From JAFMJV01 sp034436555 (GTDB lineage Bacteria > Chloroflexota > Limnocylindria > Limnocylindrales > CSP1-4), in NCBI GenBank assembly GCA_034436555.1, contig DAOTUU010000021.1:60350-124349 (forward strand): a stretch of DNA of 64,000 bases, read 5' to 3'. Both the position numbers and the translations under genes were made by a program. Under the pieces are notes generated by a model. That model searched no databases, was not told the origin of the DNA, and saw nothing but the letters and a program-made list of their open reading frames with translations. Shown piece by piece: positions 26,661 through 35,016 of the stretch. How positions within the stretch are numbered: position 1 is the first letter of the stretch; each line of letters opens with the position of its first letter.

Positions 26661-28573
26661 CAGTCCATGAGCGACGCCTGGCGGACGGCCTTCATGAGCG
26701 CCTTGCCGTCGTCCGTCGCGGGATCGAGGAAGTTCGGCTGCGCCTGGTCATGCGACAGGAACGGGTGGAGCCGCAGCTGGACCAGCTCCTTGCCGTGGAA
26801 GGTCGCCTCCAGGAGCACCGATTCCATCGTGTAGGTGGCCCAGTTCTGGTCGAAGATGAAGTTCCCCAGGGAGTAGAACACGGGCATCCCATCGATCTCG
26901 CCGATGCCGCCCGCCACGTGGCTGTGGGCGCCCACGATGAGGTCCGCTCCGGCCTCGGCCCACTGCGCGGCCCATCGCTGCTGGCTGAGGAGCGGGTCGC
27001 GGTCGTACTCGACACCCCAGTGCGGGAACACGATCACGAAGTCGGCCCGGGTCTTCGCCTCGCGGATCTGGTTCGCCATCTTCTTGGGCTTGCAGGGCAT
27101 GACACCGCCGCTGGAGCGCGTCGCACCCGTCCACGAGAGGCCGATCGAGGAACAGGGGAGGATGGCGACCTTCACTCCCTTCACGTCCAGGATGCTGTAC
27201 TGGCTGGCCTGCTTGAGGTCCCGTCCGGCACCCGCGTACTTGATGCCGAAGCGGTCCAGGTTCTTGCGCGTGTCGGCGATGCCGTCGGTGCCGAAGTCCT
27301 TGATGTGGTTGTTGGCGAGCGACATCCAGTCGATGCCCGCCCGCTGGAAGATCTCCGTCAGCGCGGGCTTGCCCGAGAACACGAAGCCGTGGAGGTGGAA
27401 CACCCAGTTGTCCGGGATCGGACTCTCGTGGTTGGCGATGGCCAGGTCGGCGTCCTTGACCATGTCCCGGACGATGCCCTTCGGCCCGCCGAGCTTGTAG
27501 CTGGGCACCGGATGGCCGGGCGTCACGAATGGGCCGCAGCAGTAGTGGCCGGTGACCCGGGCGGTGCCGCCGGCGAAGGGATAGTCGATGCCCTTGTTGC
27601 GGTTCACGACGCGCTCGTAGATGCCCCGGTCGGTGAACGAGTCGCCACCCGCCACGAGCGTCCAGGTGGAGCGCTGGTCCCAGGTGCTGCCCGCGGGGCC
27701 CTGGACGGTGGCGGTGAGCGGCCAGTTGTCCAGCTTGAGGATGCGGTCGTTGCCGAACAGCTCGCGGTCGTTGATGCCCAGGGCGCGCACCCGGAACGTC
27801 ACGTCAGAGGCACGCAGGATGCCCAGGTTGCGCTGCTTGCGCGACTTCACCGCACGCTCGATCGCGGCGGGATCCACCTCCTCGACGCGGTCGGCGATGG
27901 AGATGCCCAGGGCGCCCTCGATCGCCGCGCGGTCCCCGGTCGGGATGAGCACCCGCGCCCACGATCTGCCGCCGGTGAGCGCGTCCACGAGGTCCGCCCG
28001 GGAGATCGCGGTCTGGGTGCCCCAGTAGCTGATGACCGGCACGAACGGCATCCGCAGCTCCACGATCGCCGCCGGGTCGAGCAGCGGAACCGCGCTGGCC
28101 AGCGGGTCCGGCGAGGCCAGGGGGTCCGGCGAGGCCAGGGGGTCCGGCGAGGTCGCGGCGAGGCCCGGGGAGGCCAGGGCGACGAGCAGGCCCGACGGGT
28201 CGGCCGATGAGGACGGGCCTGCCTGGGTCACGGCCGCCACGGGCGCCGGCGAACCGATCGGCATCACCGGGACAGCGAGCCGGTCAGGTGGAGAAGTCGG
28301 ATGATCGGGGAGGGCGGCCGCGGGCGCCACGGGGATGGCGGGCGTGCCCGGCGCGGTGGCGGGCTCCTTGCGCGCGCTGCCCATCGCCACGAAGAACGCG
28401 ATCGAGGCGAGCACGAACAGCGCCCCGAGCACGATCACCAGCGCCTTGGAGAACGTCGGACTCGACGTGACGCCGCCCGGGGAGGCGCGAGGCGCCAGGA
28501 TCGGCCGGACGATGGGGACGCTCGAGGTGGGGGCCTCGGGCTCGTGACTCGGAGAGGCGATGCCGCGGGTCAT
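26657..28573 (-). CDS. CapA-family (poly-gamma-glutamate synthesis) membrane-anchored protein
   Basis: A 638-aa protein with one N-terminal membrane anchor (about residues 42-66), a Pro/Ser/Ala-rich linker containing a triple ASPDPL repeat, and a C-terminal metallophosphatase-like CapA domain (from about 300). Domain motifs are VAGGDSFTDRG, ANHESPI, SLANNHIKDFG, FPHWGVEYDRDP and GAHSHVAGG. The central part (about 160-290) resembles none I know. CapA helps polymerise or anchor gamma-glutamate, but many relatives are unassigned. The ATG at 28573 stops just short of tRNA-Asp. First gene of a two-gene operon with the subtilase. Confidence 0.85.
   Translation of the reverse strand: MTRGIASPSHEPEAPTSSVPIVRPILAPRASPGGVTSSPTFSKALVIVLGALFVLASIAFFVAMGSARKEPATAPGTPAIPVAPAAALPDHPTSPPDRLAVPVMPIGSPAPVAAVTQAGPSSSADPSGLLVALASPGLAATSPDPLASPDPLASPDPLASAVPLLDPAAIVELRMPFVPVISYWGTQTAISRADLVDALTGGRSWARVLIPTGDRAAIEGALGISIADRVEEVDPAAIERAVKSRKQRNLGILRASDVTFRVRALGINDRELFGNDRILKLDNWPLTATVQGPAGSTWDQRSTWTLVAGGDSFTDRGIYERVVNRNKGIDYPFAGGTARVTGHYCCGPFVTPGHPVPSYKLGGPKGIVRDMVKDADLAIANHESPIPDNWVFHLHGFVFSGKPALTEIFQRAGIDWMSLANNHIKDFGTDGIADTRKNLDRFGIKYAGAGRDLKQASQYSILDVKGVKVAILPCSSIGLSWTGATRSSGGVMPCKPKKMANQIREAKTRADFVIVFPHWGVEYDRDPLLSQQRWAAQWAEAGADLIVGAHSHVAGGIGEIDGMPVFYSLGNFIFDQNWATYTMESVLLEATFHGKELVQLRLHPFLSHDQAQPNFLDPATDDGKALMKAVRQASLMDW
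28097..28150 (-). repeat. 18-bp in-frame tandem repeat in the CapA-like linker
   Basis: Three units (28097-28114, 28115-28132, 28133-28150) encode the ASPDPL array between the membrane anchor and the catalytic domain. Confidence 0.92.
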
Positions 28574-28673
28574 GCGTGAGCAGTCTGCCACCCTTGGCGA
28601 TTCGGCGGGGATTCCGGGCCGGGCGCCACGTCGGTGGGCGCGCACTCGCCAGGAGCGGGAGGGGGGAGGGAGA

Positions 28674-28750
28674 TGGCGGACCCGACCGGATTCGAACCGG
28701 CGATCTCCAGCGTGACAGGCTGGCATGTTGGGCCGCTACACCACGGGTCC
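28674..28750 (-). tRNA. tRNA-Asp (GTC)
   Basis: A 77-nt cloverleaf on the minus strand. The acceptor GGACCCG pairs with CGGGTCC, the D stem GTGT pairs with ACAT, the anticodon stem CCAGC/GCTGG encloses loop CTGTCAC (anticodon GTC), and the T arm GCCGG-TTCGAAT-CCGGT closes it. G73 and an encoded CCA end follow. The body is close to canonical bacterial tRNA-Asp. It lies between the divergent capA-like and threonine aldolase genes. Confidence 0.97.
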
Positions 28751-28914
28751 GCTGCGGCGAACGCGGAGCATAGCAGGAGTCGCCCCGACCGTCCGGCGAG
28801 CGAGCGATGCGGATCCGCCGGACCCGGCGCGAGCGGAGACACCGGGCGGCGACGTCGGGCGGCGACGTCGGGCGCCGGCGCGAGCGCGCGCGACGGGTCG
28901 ACCGCATCCGGCGG

Positions 28915-28920
28915 TATCCT
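28915..28920 (+). promoter_or_regulatory. Leaderless-type -10 box of the threonine aldolase gene
   Basis: TATCCT ends 8 nt before the ATG at 28929, and no Shine-Dalgarno is present. Transcription would start at or next to the start codon. Confidence 0.6.
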
Positions 28921-28928
28921 GCCCTCCC

Positions 28929-30047
28929 ATGCCCGATCTCATCGACCTGCGCTCCGACACCGTCACCAAACCCACTCCCGAGATGCGCCGCGCCATGGCA
29001 GCGGCGGAGGTGGGAGACGATGTCTTCGGGGATGATCCGACGACGATCGCCCTGGAGGAGCGCGCCGTCGAGCTCACCGGCAAGGAGGCCGCCCTGTTCG
29101 TGTCGAGCGGCACGATGGGCAACCTCGTGTCCCATCTCTCCTGGGTGCCGCGCGGCAGCGAGATCATCGCGGAGGCGGGCTCGCACGTCTCCTGGGACGA
29201 GGGCGCTGGCCACGCGGTCATCAGCGGTGCCTCGCTGCGCACGGTCAAGGCACGCCGCGACGGGACCCTCGATGCCCAGGAGGTGGAGGACCTGATGCAG
29301 GACGACTCGGACGTCCACATCGCGCCCACCGCCCTGCTGGTCCTGGAGAACACGCACGCGGTGTCCGGAGGCCAGCCGCTTCCGGCCGACTATCTCGACG
29401 CCATGTCGGCGCTGGCCCATCGGCATGGCGTGAAGACCCACGTGGACGGCGCACGGCTGTTCAACGCGGTCGTGGCGCTCCAGACGCCCGCGAGCCGGCT
29501 GCTGCGCGAGGTGGACTCGGCCACGTTCTGCCTGTCCAAGGGCCTCGCATGCCCGGTCGGGTCGATCGTGGTCGGCCCCCGCGACTTCGTCTGGCGGGCG
29601 CGGCGGGCGCGCAAGATGGTCGGTGGCGGCATGCGCCAGGTGGGCATCCTCGCGGCGGCCGGTCTCATCGCCCTCCAGGACGGCCCGTCGGGCATGATCG
29701 ACCGGCTCGCGGACGACCATGTCAACGCCCGCCGGCTGGCCGAGGCGCTCGCGGGATCGGCGGGCATCGGCCGCCTCGATCCGAGCTGGGTCCGCACGAA
29801 CTTCGTGCTGTTCGCCGTGATGCGACCCGGCCAGGACACCCAGGACCGCCCCGACCCGGCGCTGCGCGCGGCGTTCGTGGAATGCTGCCGGCGGGACGGC
29901 GTGCTGCTCGTCAACTACCCCGACGGCATGGTCCGCGCCTGCACCCACCACGGCATCGAGCCAGAGCACATCGAGCGGACCATCGCGGTCATGCGCGCGG
30001 CGCTCGTCGAGATCGGGGCCGCACCGGCCGTCTCCGCAGCCAGGTGA
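28929..30047 (+). CDS. ltaE: Low-specificity L-threonine aldolase
   Basis: A 372-aa PLP enzyme that splits L-threonine and allo-threonine to glycine and acetaldehyde. Visible family motifs are DLRSDTVTKPTPEMRRAM, GDDVFGDDPT, ALFVSSGTMGNLV, VHVDGAR-like KTHVDGARLFNA and the PLP lysine in CLSKGLACPVGS (about residue 203). Length is normal. Its stop overlaps the next start (GTGA). A -10 box sits 8 nt before the ATG. Confidence 0.93.
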   Translation: MPDLIDLRSDTVTKPTPEMRRAMAAAEVGDDVFGDDPTTIALEERAVELTGKEAALFVSSGTMGNLVSHLSWVPRGSEIIAEAGSHVSWDEGAGHAVISGASLRTVKARRDGTLDAQEVEDLMQDDSDVHIAPTALLVLENTHAVSGGQPLPADYLDAMSALAHRHGVKTHVDGARLFNAVVALQTPASRLLREVDSATFCLSKGLACPVGSIVVGPRDFVWRARRARKMVGGGMRQVGILAAAGLIALQDGPSGMIDRLADDHVNARRLAEALAGSAGIGRLDPSWVRTNFVLFAVMRPGQDTQDRPDPALRAAFVECCRRDGVLLVNYPDGMVRACTHHGIEPEHIERTIAVMRAALVEIGAAPAVSAAR

Positions 30048-31741
30048 CGGCACCGGAGCTGAGGTCGATCGCGGCGCCCGTCGTCGCGACCGAGGGAGAC
30101 CGAGCGTTCGCGGACCTCATCGCGGACCACTTCGAGGCGCTCATGGAGCGCAGCCCGGCGGTCGCGACCTACCTGGGCATCCACGCCCACGACCACCGAC
30201 TGGCGGACTTCTCGCGAGACGCGTTCCTCGCGGGCATGGACGCCGAGCGGCGCCACGAGTCAGCGCTGGAGGCCATCGACCCCGCCGGCCTCTCGCCGGC
30301 CACCGCGTTCGAGCGGGAGGTGGCCCTGTTCGTCGTGCGCCGCGCCCGCTTCGATGCGGAGGTCCACCGCGCCTGGGAGCGCCGCGCACACGCCGCCGAC
30401 GAGATCGGCGACTCGCTGTTCCTGCTGTTCGCCCGTGACTTCGCGCCGCTCGCGGAGCGCCTGGAGGCGATCACGGAGCGGCTCGTGGCGACCCCCGACG
30501 CGCTCCGGCGGGTCCGCGACCGACTCGGTCCCCGACCCGTCCGGCTGTGGCTCCAGCTCGAGATCGACGGCCTGCGCACGCTCCCCTCGTTCATCGAGTC
30601 GATCGTCGCGGCCGGACCGGAGGCATGGGGTGGCGACGACCCTCGCCAGGCTCGCCTGGCGCGCGCCGCGGCCGCCGCCCTGACCGCGATGCACGAGTAC
30701 GCCGACTGGCTGCGCACGCAGCTGCCGCGCGCCGGCGACGAGTACGCCCTGGGCGGCGCGGACCTCGAGACCCTCATCCGGCTGCGTGCGCTCGACGGCC
30801 TCGACGGCGACGCGATCCTGGCCATCGGGCTGGAGCAGCTGGAGCTCCAGCACCTGGCCCGCGCGGAGGCGGCGCGCGAGATGGCGGGCTCACCGGACGA
30901 GGCGACCGCCGTGGACCGGGTGAAGGCAGACCACCCGGCGACCTTCGAGGCGGCCCTCGAGGGATATCGGGATGCGATGCACCGGGCGCGCGCGTTCGTG
31001 ATCGCCCACGACCTGGCGACCATGCCATCGGACGAGGTGCTGGAGGTCATCCCGACCCCGGCCTACCTGCGCGCCGTGATGCCCTTCGCGGCGTACTTCG
31101 CACCCGCCGCGTTCGACCGGCCGCGCCGCGGCACGTACATCGTCACGCCGTCCGTGGACGGCGATCCGGGCGCCATGCGGGAGCACAACTGGGCGTCCAT
31201 CAGCAACACCAGCATCCATGAGGCCTACCCGGGCCACCATCAGCAGCTGACCGCGGCGCTCGCCCGTCCCACGCTCTCGCGGCTGCTCCTGGATGCCCCC
31301 GAGTTCGTGGAGGGCTGGGGGATGTACTCGGAGCTGCTGCTCCGGGAGCACGGCTTCGACGCGACGCCGGAACATCGCGTCGCGCTCGCCACGGACGCCA
31401 TCTGGCGCGCGTGCCGGATCATCCTGGACATCCGACTCCATCGCGGCGAGATCGGCACGGCGGAGGCGATCGACTTCCTGGTGGAGCACACGGGCTTCGA
31501 GCGTCCGAACGCGACCGCGGAGGTGAACCGCTACACCTCCTCCCCGACCTATCAGCTGTCCTACCTCCTGGGCCGGGAGCTGATCCTGCGCCTGCGGGCC
31601 GACGAGCAGGCCCGCCTGGGCGACGCCTTCTCGCTGCGGCGGTTCCATGACGGGATGCTGTGGTCCGGCTGCCTGCCCGTGAGCTTCCATCGACGGCTGC
31701 TGGCGGGCGAGGGCGGCGGGCCGATCCTGCCGGAGGGCTGA
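30044..31741 (+). CDS. DUF885 family protein (putative metallopeptidase)
   Basis: A 565-aa DUF885 protein. The family is related to M32/M3-type peptidases, and its zinc-like motif is visible as SIHEAYPGHHQQL (about residue 391), with a downstream EGWGMYSE (about 424) likely supplying another ligand. No signal peptide, so cytoplasmic. The GTG at 30044 overlaps the threonine aldolase stop, and its stop overlaps the HisA-like start (TGATG). The three genes form one tightly coupled operon, perhaps for peptide and amino-acid breakdown. Confidence 0.88.
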   Translation: MTAPELRSIAAPVVATEGDRAFADLIADHFEALMERSPAVATYLGIHAHDHRLADFSRDAFLAGMDAERRHESALEAIDPAGLSPATAFEREVALFVVRRARFDAEVHRAWERRAHAADEIGDSLFLLFARDFAPLAERLEAITERLVATPDALRRVRDRLGPRPVRLWLQLEIDGLRTLPSFIESIVAAGPEAWGGDDPRQARLARAAAAALTAMHEYADWLRTQLPRAGDEYALGGADLETLIRLRALDGLDGDAILAIGLEQLELQHLARAEAAREMAGSPDEATAVDRVKADHPATFEAALEGYRDAMHRARAFVIAHDLATMPSDEVLEVIPTPAYLRAVMPFAAYFAPAAFDRPRRGTYIVTPSVDGDPGAMREHNWASISNTSIHEAYPGHHQQLTAALARPTLSRLLLDAPEFVEGWGMYSELLLREHGFDATPEHRVALATDAIWRACRIILDIRLHRGEIGTAEAIDFLVEHTGFERPNATAEVNRYTSSPTYQLSYLLGRELILRLRADEQARLGDAFSLRRFHDGMLWSGCLPVSFHRRLLAGEGGGPILPEG

Positions 31742-32439
31742 TGCAGGTCATCCCGAGCATCGACCTGGTGCGCGGTCGCTCCCGCCTCGTGTGGTGGCCG
31801 GGCGCGTCCACCGGCTCGGGCACGCCCACCGACCGCCCCGAGCGCATCGCGAGCGCGTTCGTGGAGCTGGGCGCGCCGCTGATCCATCTCGTGGACATGG
31901 ATGGACCCGGACAGGGACGGCCCGTGAACCTGGGGGAGATCGCGGCGGTCTCCCGAGCCGTGGGCGTGCCGCTCCAGCTGGCGGGCGGCGTGGACGGGCC
32001 GGAGCAGATCGACCTCGCCTTCGCCGCCGGTGCGACCCGGGTGGTGCTGCCGATGTGGCTGGCCGCGGAGGATCCCGGTCGCCTGGCGGCCTGCGTCCGA
32101 CGGGCGGGCGACTGGCTCGCCGTGGGCCTGGACGCGCGCCCGGAGCGCCTCGCGGAGTATCCCTGGCCGCGCCCGGTGCGACCCACCCTGGAGGCCCTCA
32201 TCGGCGAGCTGGCCAGGGCGGGCGTCGGCCGATTCGTGCTCAGCCACGCGGGCGCCGACCTGCCGCGCCTGCGCGCGCTCATCGCCGCCACGGATGCGGA
32301 GGTGCTGGTGGCGGGCGGCGTCACCTCGCCGGCGGTCATCGGCGAGCTGCGGGACGCGGGCGTCCACGGCGTGATCCTGGGCGAGGTCCTGTTCACCGGC
32401 GCGATCGACCTGGCGGACGCGCTGGCGGCGGCAGCCTGA
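31741..32439 (+). CDS. HisA/HisF-superfamily (beta/alpha)8 protein
   Basis: A 232-aa HisA-like barrel. The start VIPSIDLVRGRSRLVWWPG keeps the first catalytic Asp. IHLVDMDGPGQG, LAGGVDGPEQID, VGLDARPE and VAGGVTSPAVIGEL carry the second Asp and the phosphate-binding loops. HisA interconverts ProFAR and PRFAR in histidine synthesis. No other his gene is nearby, and it is translationally coupled to a peptidase-like gene. It could be the sole HisA of the organism or a relative with another sugar-phosphate substrate. Confidence 0.8.
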   Translation: MQVIPSIDLVRGRSRLVWWPGASTGSGTPTDRPERIASAFVELGAPLIHLVDMDGPGQGRPVNLGEIAAVSRAVGVPLQLAGGVDGPEQIDLAFAAGATRVVLPMWLAAEDPGRLAACVRRAGDWLAVGLDARPERLAEYPWPRPVRPTLEALIGELARAGVGRFVLSHAGADLPRLRALIAATDAEVLVAGGVTSPAVIGELRDAGVHGVILGEVLFTGAIDLADALAAAA

Positions 32440-32479
32440 AAGATTTAGGAAAGTTAACCGGTGAATCCGCCCGAACCGG

Positions 32480-32509
32480 TTGAGATCCCGTTCGAGGTTC
32501 GTGTATTCT
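32480..32509 (+). promoter_or_regulatory. Promoter of the candidate ncRNA
   Basis: -35 TTGAGA (32480-32485), 18-nt spacer, -10 TATTCT (32504-32509). The expected transcription start is near 32516. No open frame with a ribosome site follows before the terminator at 32661. Confidence 0.7.
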
Positions 32510-32515
32510 CTCGTC

Positions 32516-32694
32516 AGTGCTGCTGGTCAGCATGACTGCCCCAGGCACAAGGTCATGGGTAGGTCGGGTTAGGGTAGCCGGTGCAGCCGGCGTTATAGAT
32601 GCCCTTGTGACGCGGCAGAAGACCTGAGGCTCACGCCTCTGGCTTCACCGGGACAGTGCAGGCGGCCCCGCTTCGGCGGGGCCGCCTCGTTTTC
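32516..32694 (+). ncRNA. Candidate structured non-coding RNA, about 180 nt
   Basis: A transcription unit with its own promoter and a strong terminator but no plausible ORF. A long helix is formed by CTGCC (32536-32540) with GGCAG (32614-32618) and CACAAGG (32546-32552) with CCTTGTG (32603-32609), separated by an asymmetric internal loop. Inside is the hairpin GCCGG-TGCAG-CCGGC (32577-32591), and outside is GAGGC-TCAC-GCCTC (32626-32639). A helix-bubble-helix form of about 180 nt recalls 6S RNA, but I cannot assign a family. It lacks the SRP, tmRNA and RNase P consensus motifs. Confidence 0.6.
32661..32694 (+). terminator. Rho-independent terminator of the ncRNA
   Basis: A perfect 11-bp GC stem (32661-32671 with 32676-32686), a TTCG tetraloop, then TCGTTTTC. 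It is the clearest intrinsic terminator in the window. The rest of the gap to 32904 holds a TACACT -10-like box (about 32799) that may serve the next gene. Confidence 0.9.
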
Positions 32695-32904
32695 TGTGCG
32701 GGGCCGACGGGCGCCTGGTCGCCAGCCCTGGCGGGGCCGCCGGTCGGCCGTGGCCGTCGACCGGACCGCAGGGCGCGCTGACGGTTCCCGGAGGTCCCGA
32801 TACACTCCGCCGATCACGCCCGCTCCGCCCGTCGAGCGAGGCCCATCCGGAGCCAGACCCAAGATGCGCCACCGTCGTCAGCCAGCCGTGCCGACACCCG
32901 ACCG

Positions 32905-34989
32905 ATGAGGTGGCCCCGATCCCGGCGACGCCTGGCCCTGGGCGTCGGCGCGCTGCTGCTGATGGGCCTGCTGCTGCTCGCCTACGCGCTGCTCCACCTG
33001 TCGGTGCGGCGGGTCATCTGGGATGCCCTGTTCGGCGGCGACTGCACGATGTTCTGCGGCAGCCTGCGCGTGAGCGCGGAGATCGCCCAGGCGGTCAGCG
33101 CGACCTGGCTCATCGGCGTCGCCATCATCGCCGCCGTCCCGCTGGCGGGCGCGCTCGTGCGGACGGGCCTGGAGCGGATCGTCGCCGCCGGGCTCATCGC
33201 GTATGGGCTCATCGCCATCCCCGCCGCGATCGTGGGCTACGCCGGGGACCTCGTGGGCACCCACCTGCTGAAGCCGCCCGTGGGTCCGCTGCTGGCGAGC
33301 CTGCCATCGGTGCTGGCCATCGGCGTCTTCGTGGCGCGCGGCTGGCGACCGTCATGGCCGCGCGGGGAGACGGGCGTGCGCCTGACCCCCGCCATCGCGA
33401 TCCTGCTCGCGCTCGTCGTCGCGGCGACCATCGTCCAGCTGGGCATCGCGGTCCACCGCCCCTTCACCGGATTCGACGCCCTGGGCTACCACGCGCCGCT
33501 GGCGGTGCTGTTCTGGCATGACGGCGGCATCGCCTCGTTCCTGGACCGGTTCGCCGCCTCCGCCGTGCTCAACCATCCGGGCGGCACGGAGCTGTGGCAG
33601 GGTCTGCTGCTGCTCATCGGGGGCGAGCCGCTCGCGATGGGCGGCCAGCTGCCATTCGCGCTGCTGGGCGGGGCAGGCGTGGCGCTGTTCGGGCGGCGCC
33701 TGGGCCTGCGCAACGGGGCCGCCGTGCTGGCCGGCCTGTTGTTCCTGCTCGCGCCGATGGTCACGGAGCAGATGGGCCACCTCCGCAACGACGTGGTCGG
33801 CTCGTCTCTGGTCGTGGTCACCGCGGCGATCCTGGCCGACCGGACACCCGGGACACTCCCCTCGCGCCTGATCCTGGGATGCCTGGGCTTGGGCCTGATG
33901 ATGGTCACCAAGCTGTCGCTGCTGCCCGCGGTCGGCGCGCTGAGCCTGGTCGTCCTGTGGCTGCTCATCCACGAGATCCGCTCCGGCCGGCCGATGGGTC
34001 CGGTCTGGAAGGCGTTCGGCATCGGCGTGGCCGTCGCGCTGCTCGCGGTCGCACCGTGGTGGATCCGCAACCTGCTGGATCACGGCAACCCGCTGTATCC
34101 GCTCAACTTCCCGATCGTGGGCGGCGGCGTGCCCTGGGCCAGCCCGCCCGACTCGCGCTACGTCCCATCGCCGCTGCTGTGGCCCATCTACCCGCTCATC
34201 GAGCCGTATGGCCCCGCCAACGGCTTCGGGGGCGCCTACGCGGTGGGCATCATCCCCGGCCTGGTCGCGGCGCTGTTCCTGGCGCGGCGCAGGCCGCTCG
34301 CGATGCTGGGGCTGATGCTGGTCATCACGATCCCCGCGTGGGTGCTCCTCGACCGCCGTGAGCCGCGGTTCCTGCTGGGCGTCGTCGGGCTCAGCTTCGC
34401 GCTCATCCCGTTCGCGCTCGTCGCGCTGCGCCGGCGCTGGCGGGGCTGGGCGGTCGGCTTCCTCGTGGCGGCGTCCGTGGTCACGGTGGCCGCGCAGTGG
34501 ATGGTCACCACACCCCGCTATGCCGAGGAACGGATCGCGTTCTACGACCAGGCGTGGGGCGTGGACCCGGTCGCGGACGCACTGCCGGAGACGGTCGGGA
34601 TCCTCGTGGATGACCGGTGCGGCGGCCCCGAGGGTCGCCTCTATCCGTGGTTCGGCGCGGGCCAGAAGCGACGCGTGGCGCGGGTGGGGTGCAAGGGCAC
34701 GAGCGCGGAGGACGTCCTGCGACTCATGCGCGAGGAGCGCCTGAGCCACGTGGCGCTGTTCGTCCCGGAGGCGGACGGCGCCGCGCGGATCGCCACGCTG
34801 TACCCGCCAGAGGCGTTCACCGAGGTCAGCCGGTCGATCCGCACCAGCGACAAGGGGACGCGCCTGCGGGTGCTGCTCCGATGGAACGAGGCGCCCGTCG
34901 ACCCTGCGGACGATGATGGGTCGCCGGGGGCGGACGCGTCGCCGGGGGCGGACGCGTCGCCGGGGGCGGACATCCCGCCCGGCGACTGA
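32905..34989 (+). CDS. Polytopic membrane protein, GT-C glycosyltransferase-like
   Basis: A 694-aa protein with about 12 hydrophobic segments up to residue 545, then a soluble domain of about 130 aa. The DALGYHAPLAVLFWHDG and later extracytoplasmic loops and the NPLYPLNFPIVG segment resemble dolichyl-phosphate-mannose-type (GT-C) membrane glycosyltransferases of bacteria, which transfer sugars from lipid carriers. No catalytic residue can be named with confidence. The last 35 residues hold a triple SPGADA repeat. It is a single gene preceded by a possible TACACT promoter box. Confidence 0.65.
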   Translation: MRWPRSRRRLALGVGALLLMGLLLLAYALLHLSVRRVIWDALFGGDCTMFCGSLRVSAEIAQAVSATWLIGVAIIAAVPLAGALVRTGLERIVAAGLIAYGLIAIPAAIVGYAGDLVGTHLLKPPVGPLLASLPSVLAIGVFVARGWRPSWPRGETGVRLTPAIAILLALVVAATIVQLGIAVHRPFTGFDALGYHAPLAVLFWHDGGIASFLDRFAASAVLNHPGGTELWQGLLLLIGGEPLAMGGQLPFALLGGAGVALFGRRLGLRNGAAVLAGLLFLLAPMVTEQMGHLRNDVVGSSLVVVTAAILADRTPGTLPSRLILGCLGLGLMMVTKLSLLPAVGALSLVVLWLLIHEIRSGRPMGPVWKAFGIGVAVALLAVAPWWIRNLLDHGNPLYPLNFPIVGGGVPWASPPDSRYVPSPLLWPIYPLIEPYGPANGFGGAYAVGIIPGLVAALFLARRRPLAMLGLMLVITIPAWVLLDRREPRFLLGVVGLSFALIPFALVALRRRWRGWAVGFLVAASVVTVAAQWMVTTPRYAEERIAFYDQAWGVDPVADALPETVGILVDDRCGGPEGRLYPWFGAGQKRRVARVGCKGTSAEDVLRLMREERLSHVALFVPEADGAARIATLYPPEAFTEVSRSIRTSDKGTRLRVLLRWNEAPVDPADDDGSPGADASPGADASPGADIPPGD
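34921..34974 (+). repeat. 18-bp in-frame tandem repeat at a protein C-terminus
   Basis: Three units (34921, 34939, 34957) encode SPGADA repeats directly before the stop of the GT-C-like gene. Confidence 0.92.
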
Positions 34990-35016
34990 CGGCGCGGCCC
35001 GGCGCGGCCCGTCCGG

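Noticed and set aside
28574..28928. Protein-coding frames across tRNA-Asp on both strands
   Set aside because: They are chance frames through a perfect tRNA cloverleaf and the spacer. Neither flanking gene needs them.
32516..32694. SRP RNA, tmRNA or RNase P RNA
   Set aside because: The SRP GGAAGG/GGAGCA loop motifs, the tmRNA T-loop and tag ORF, and the RNase P GAGGAAAGTCC-type core are absent.
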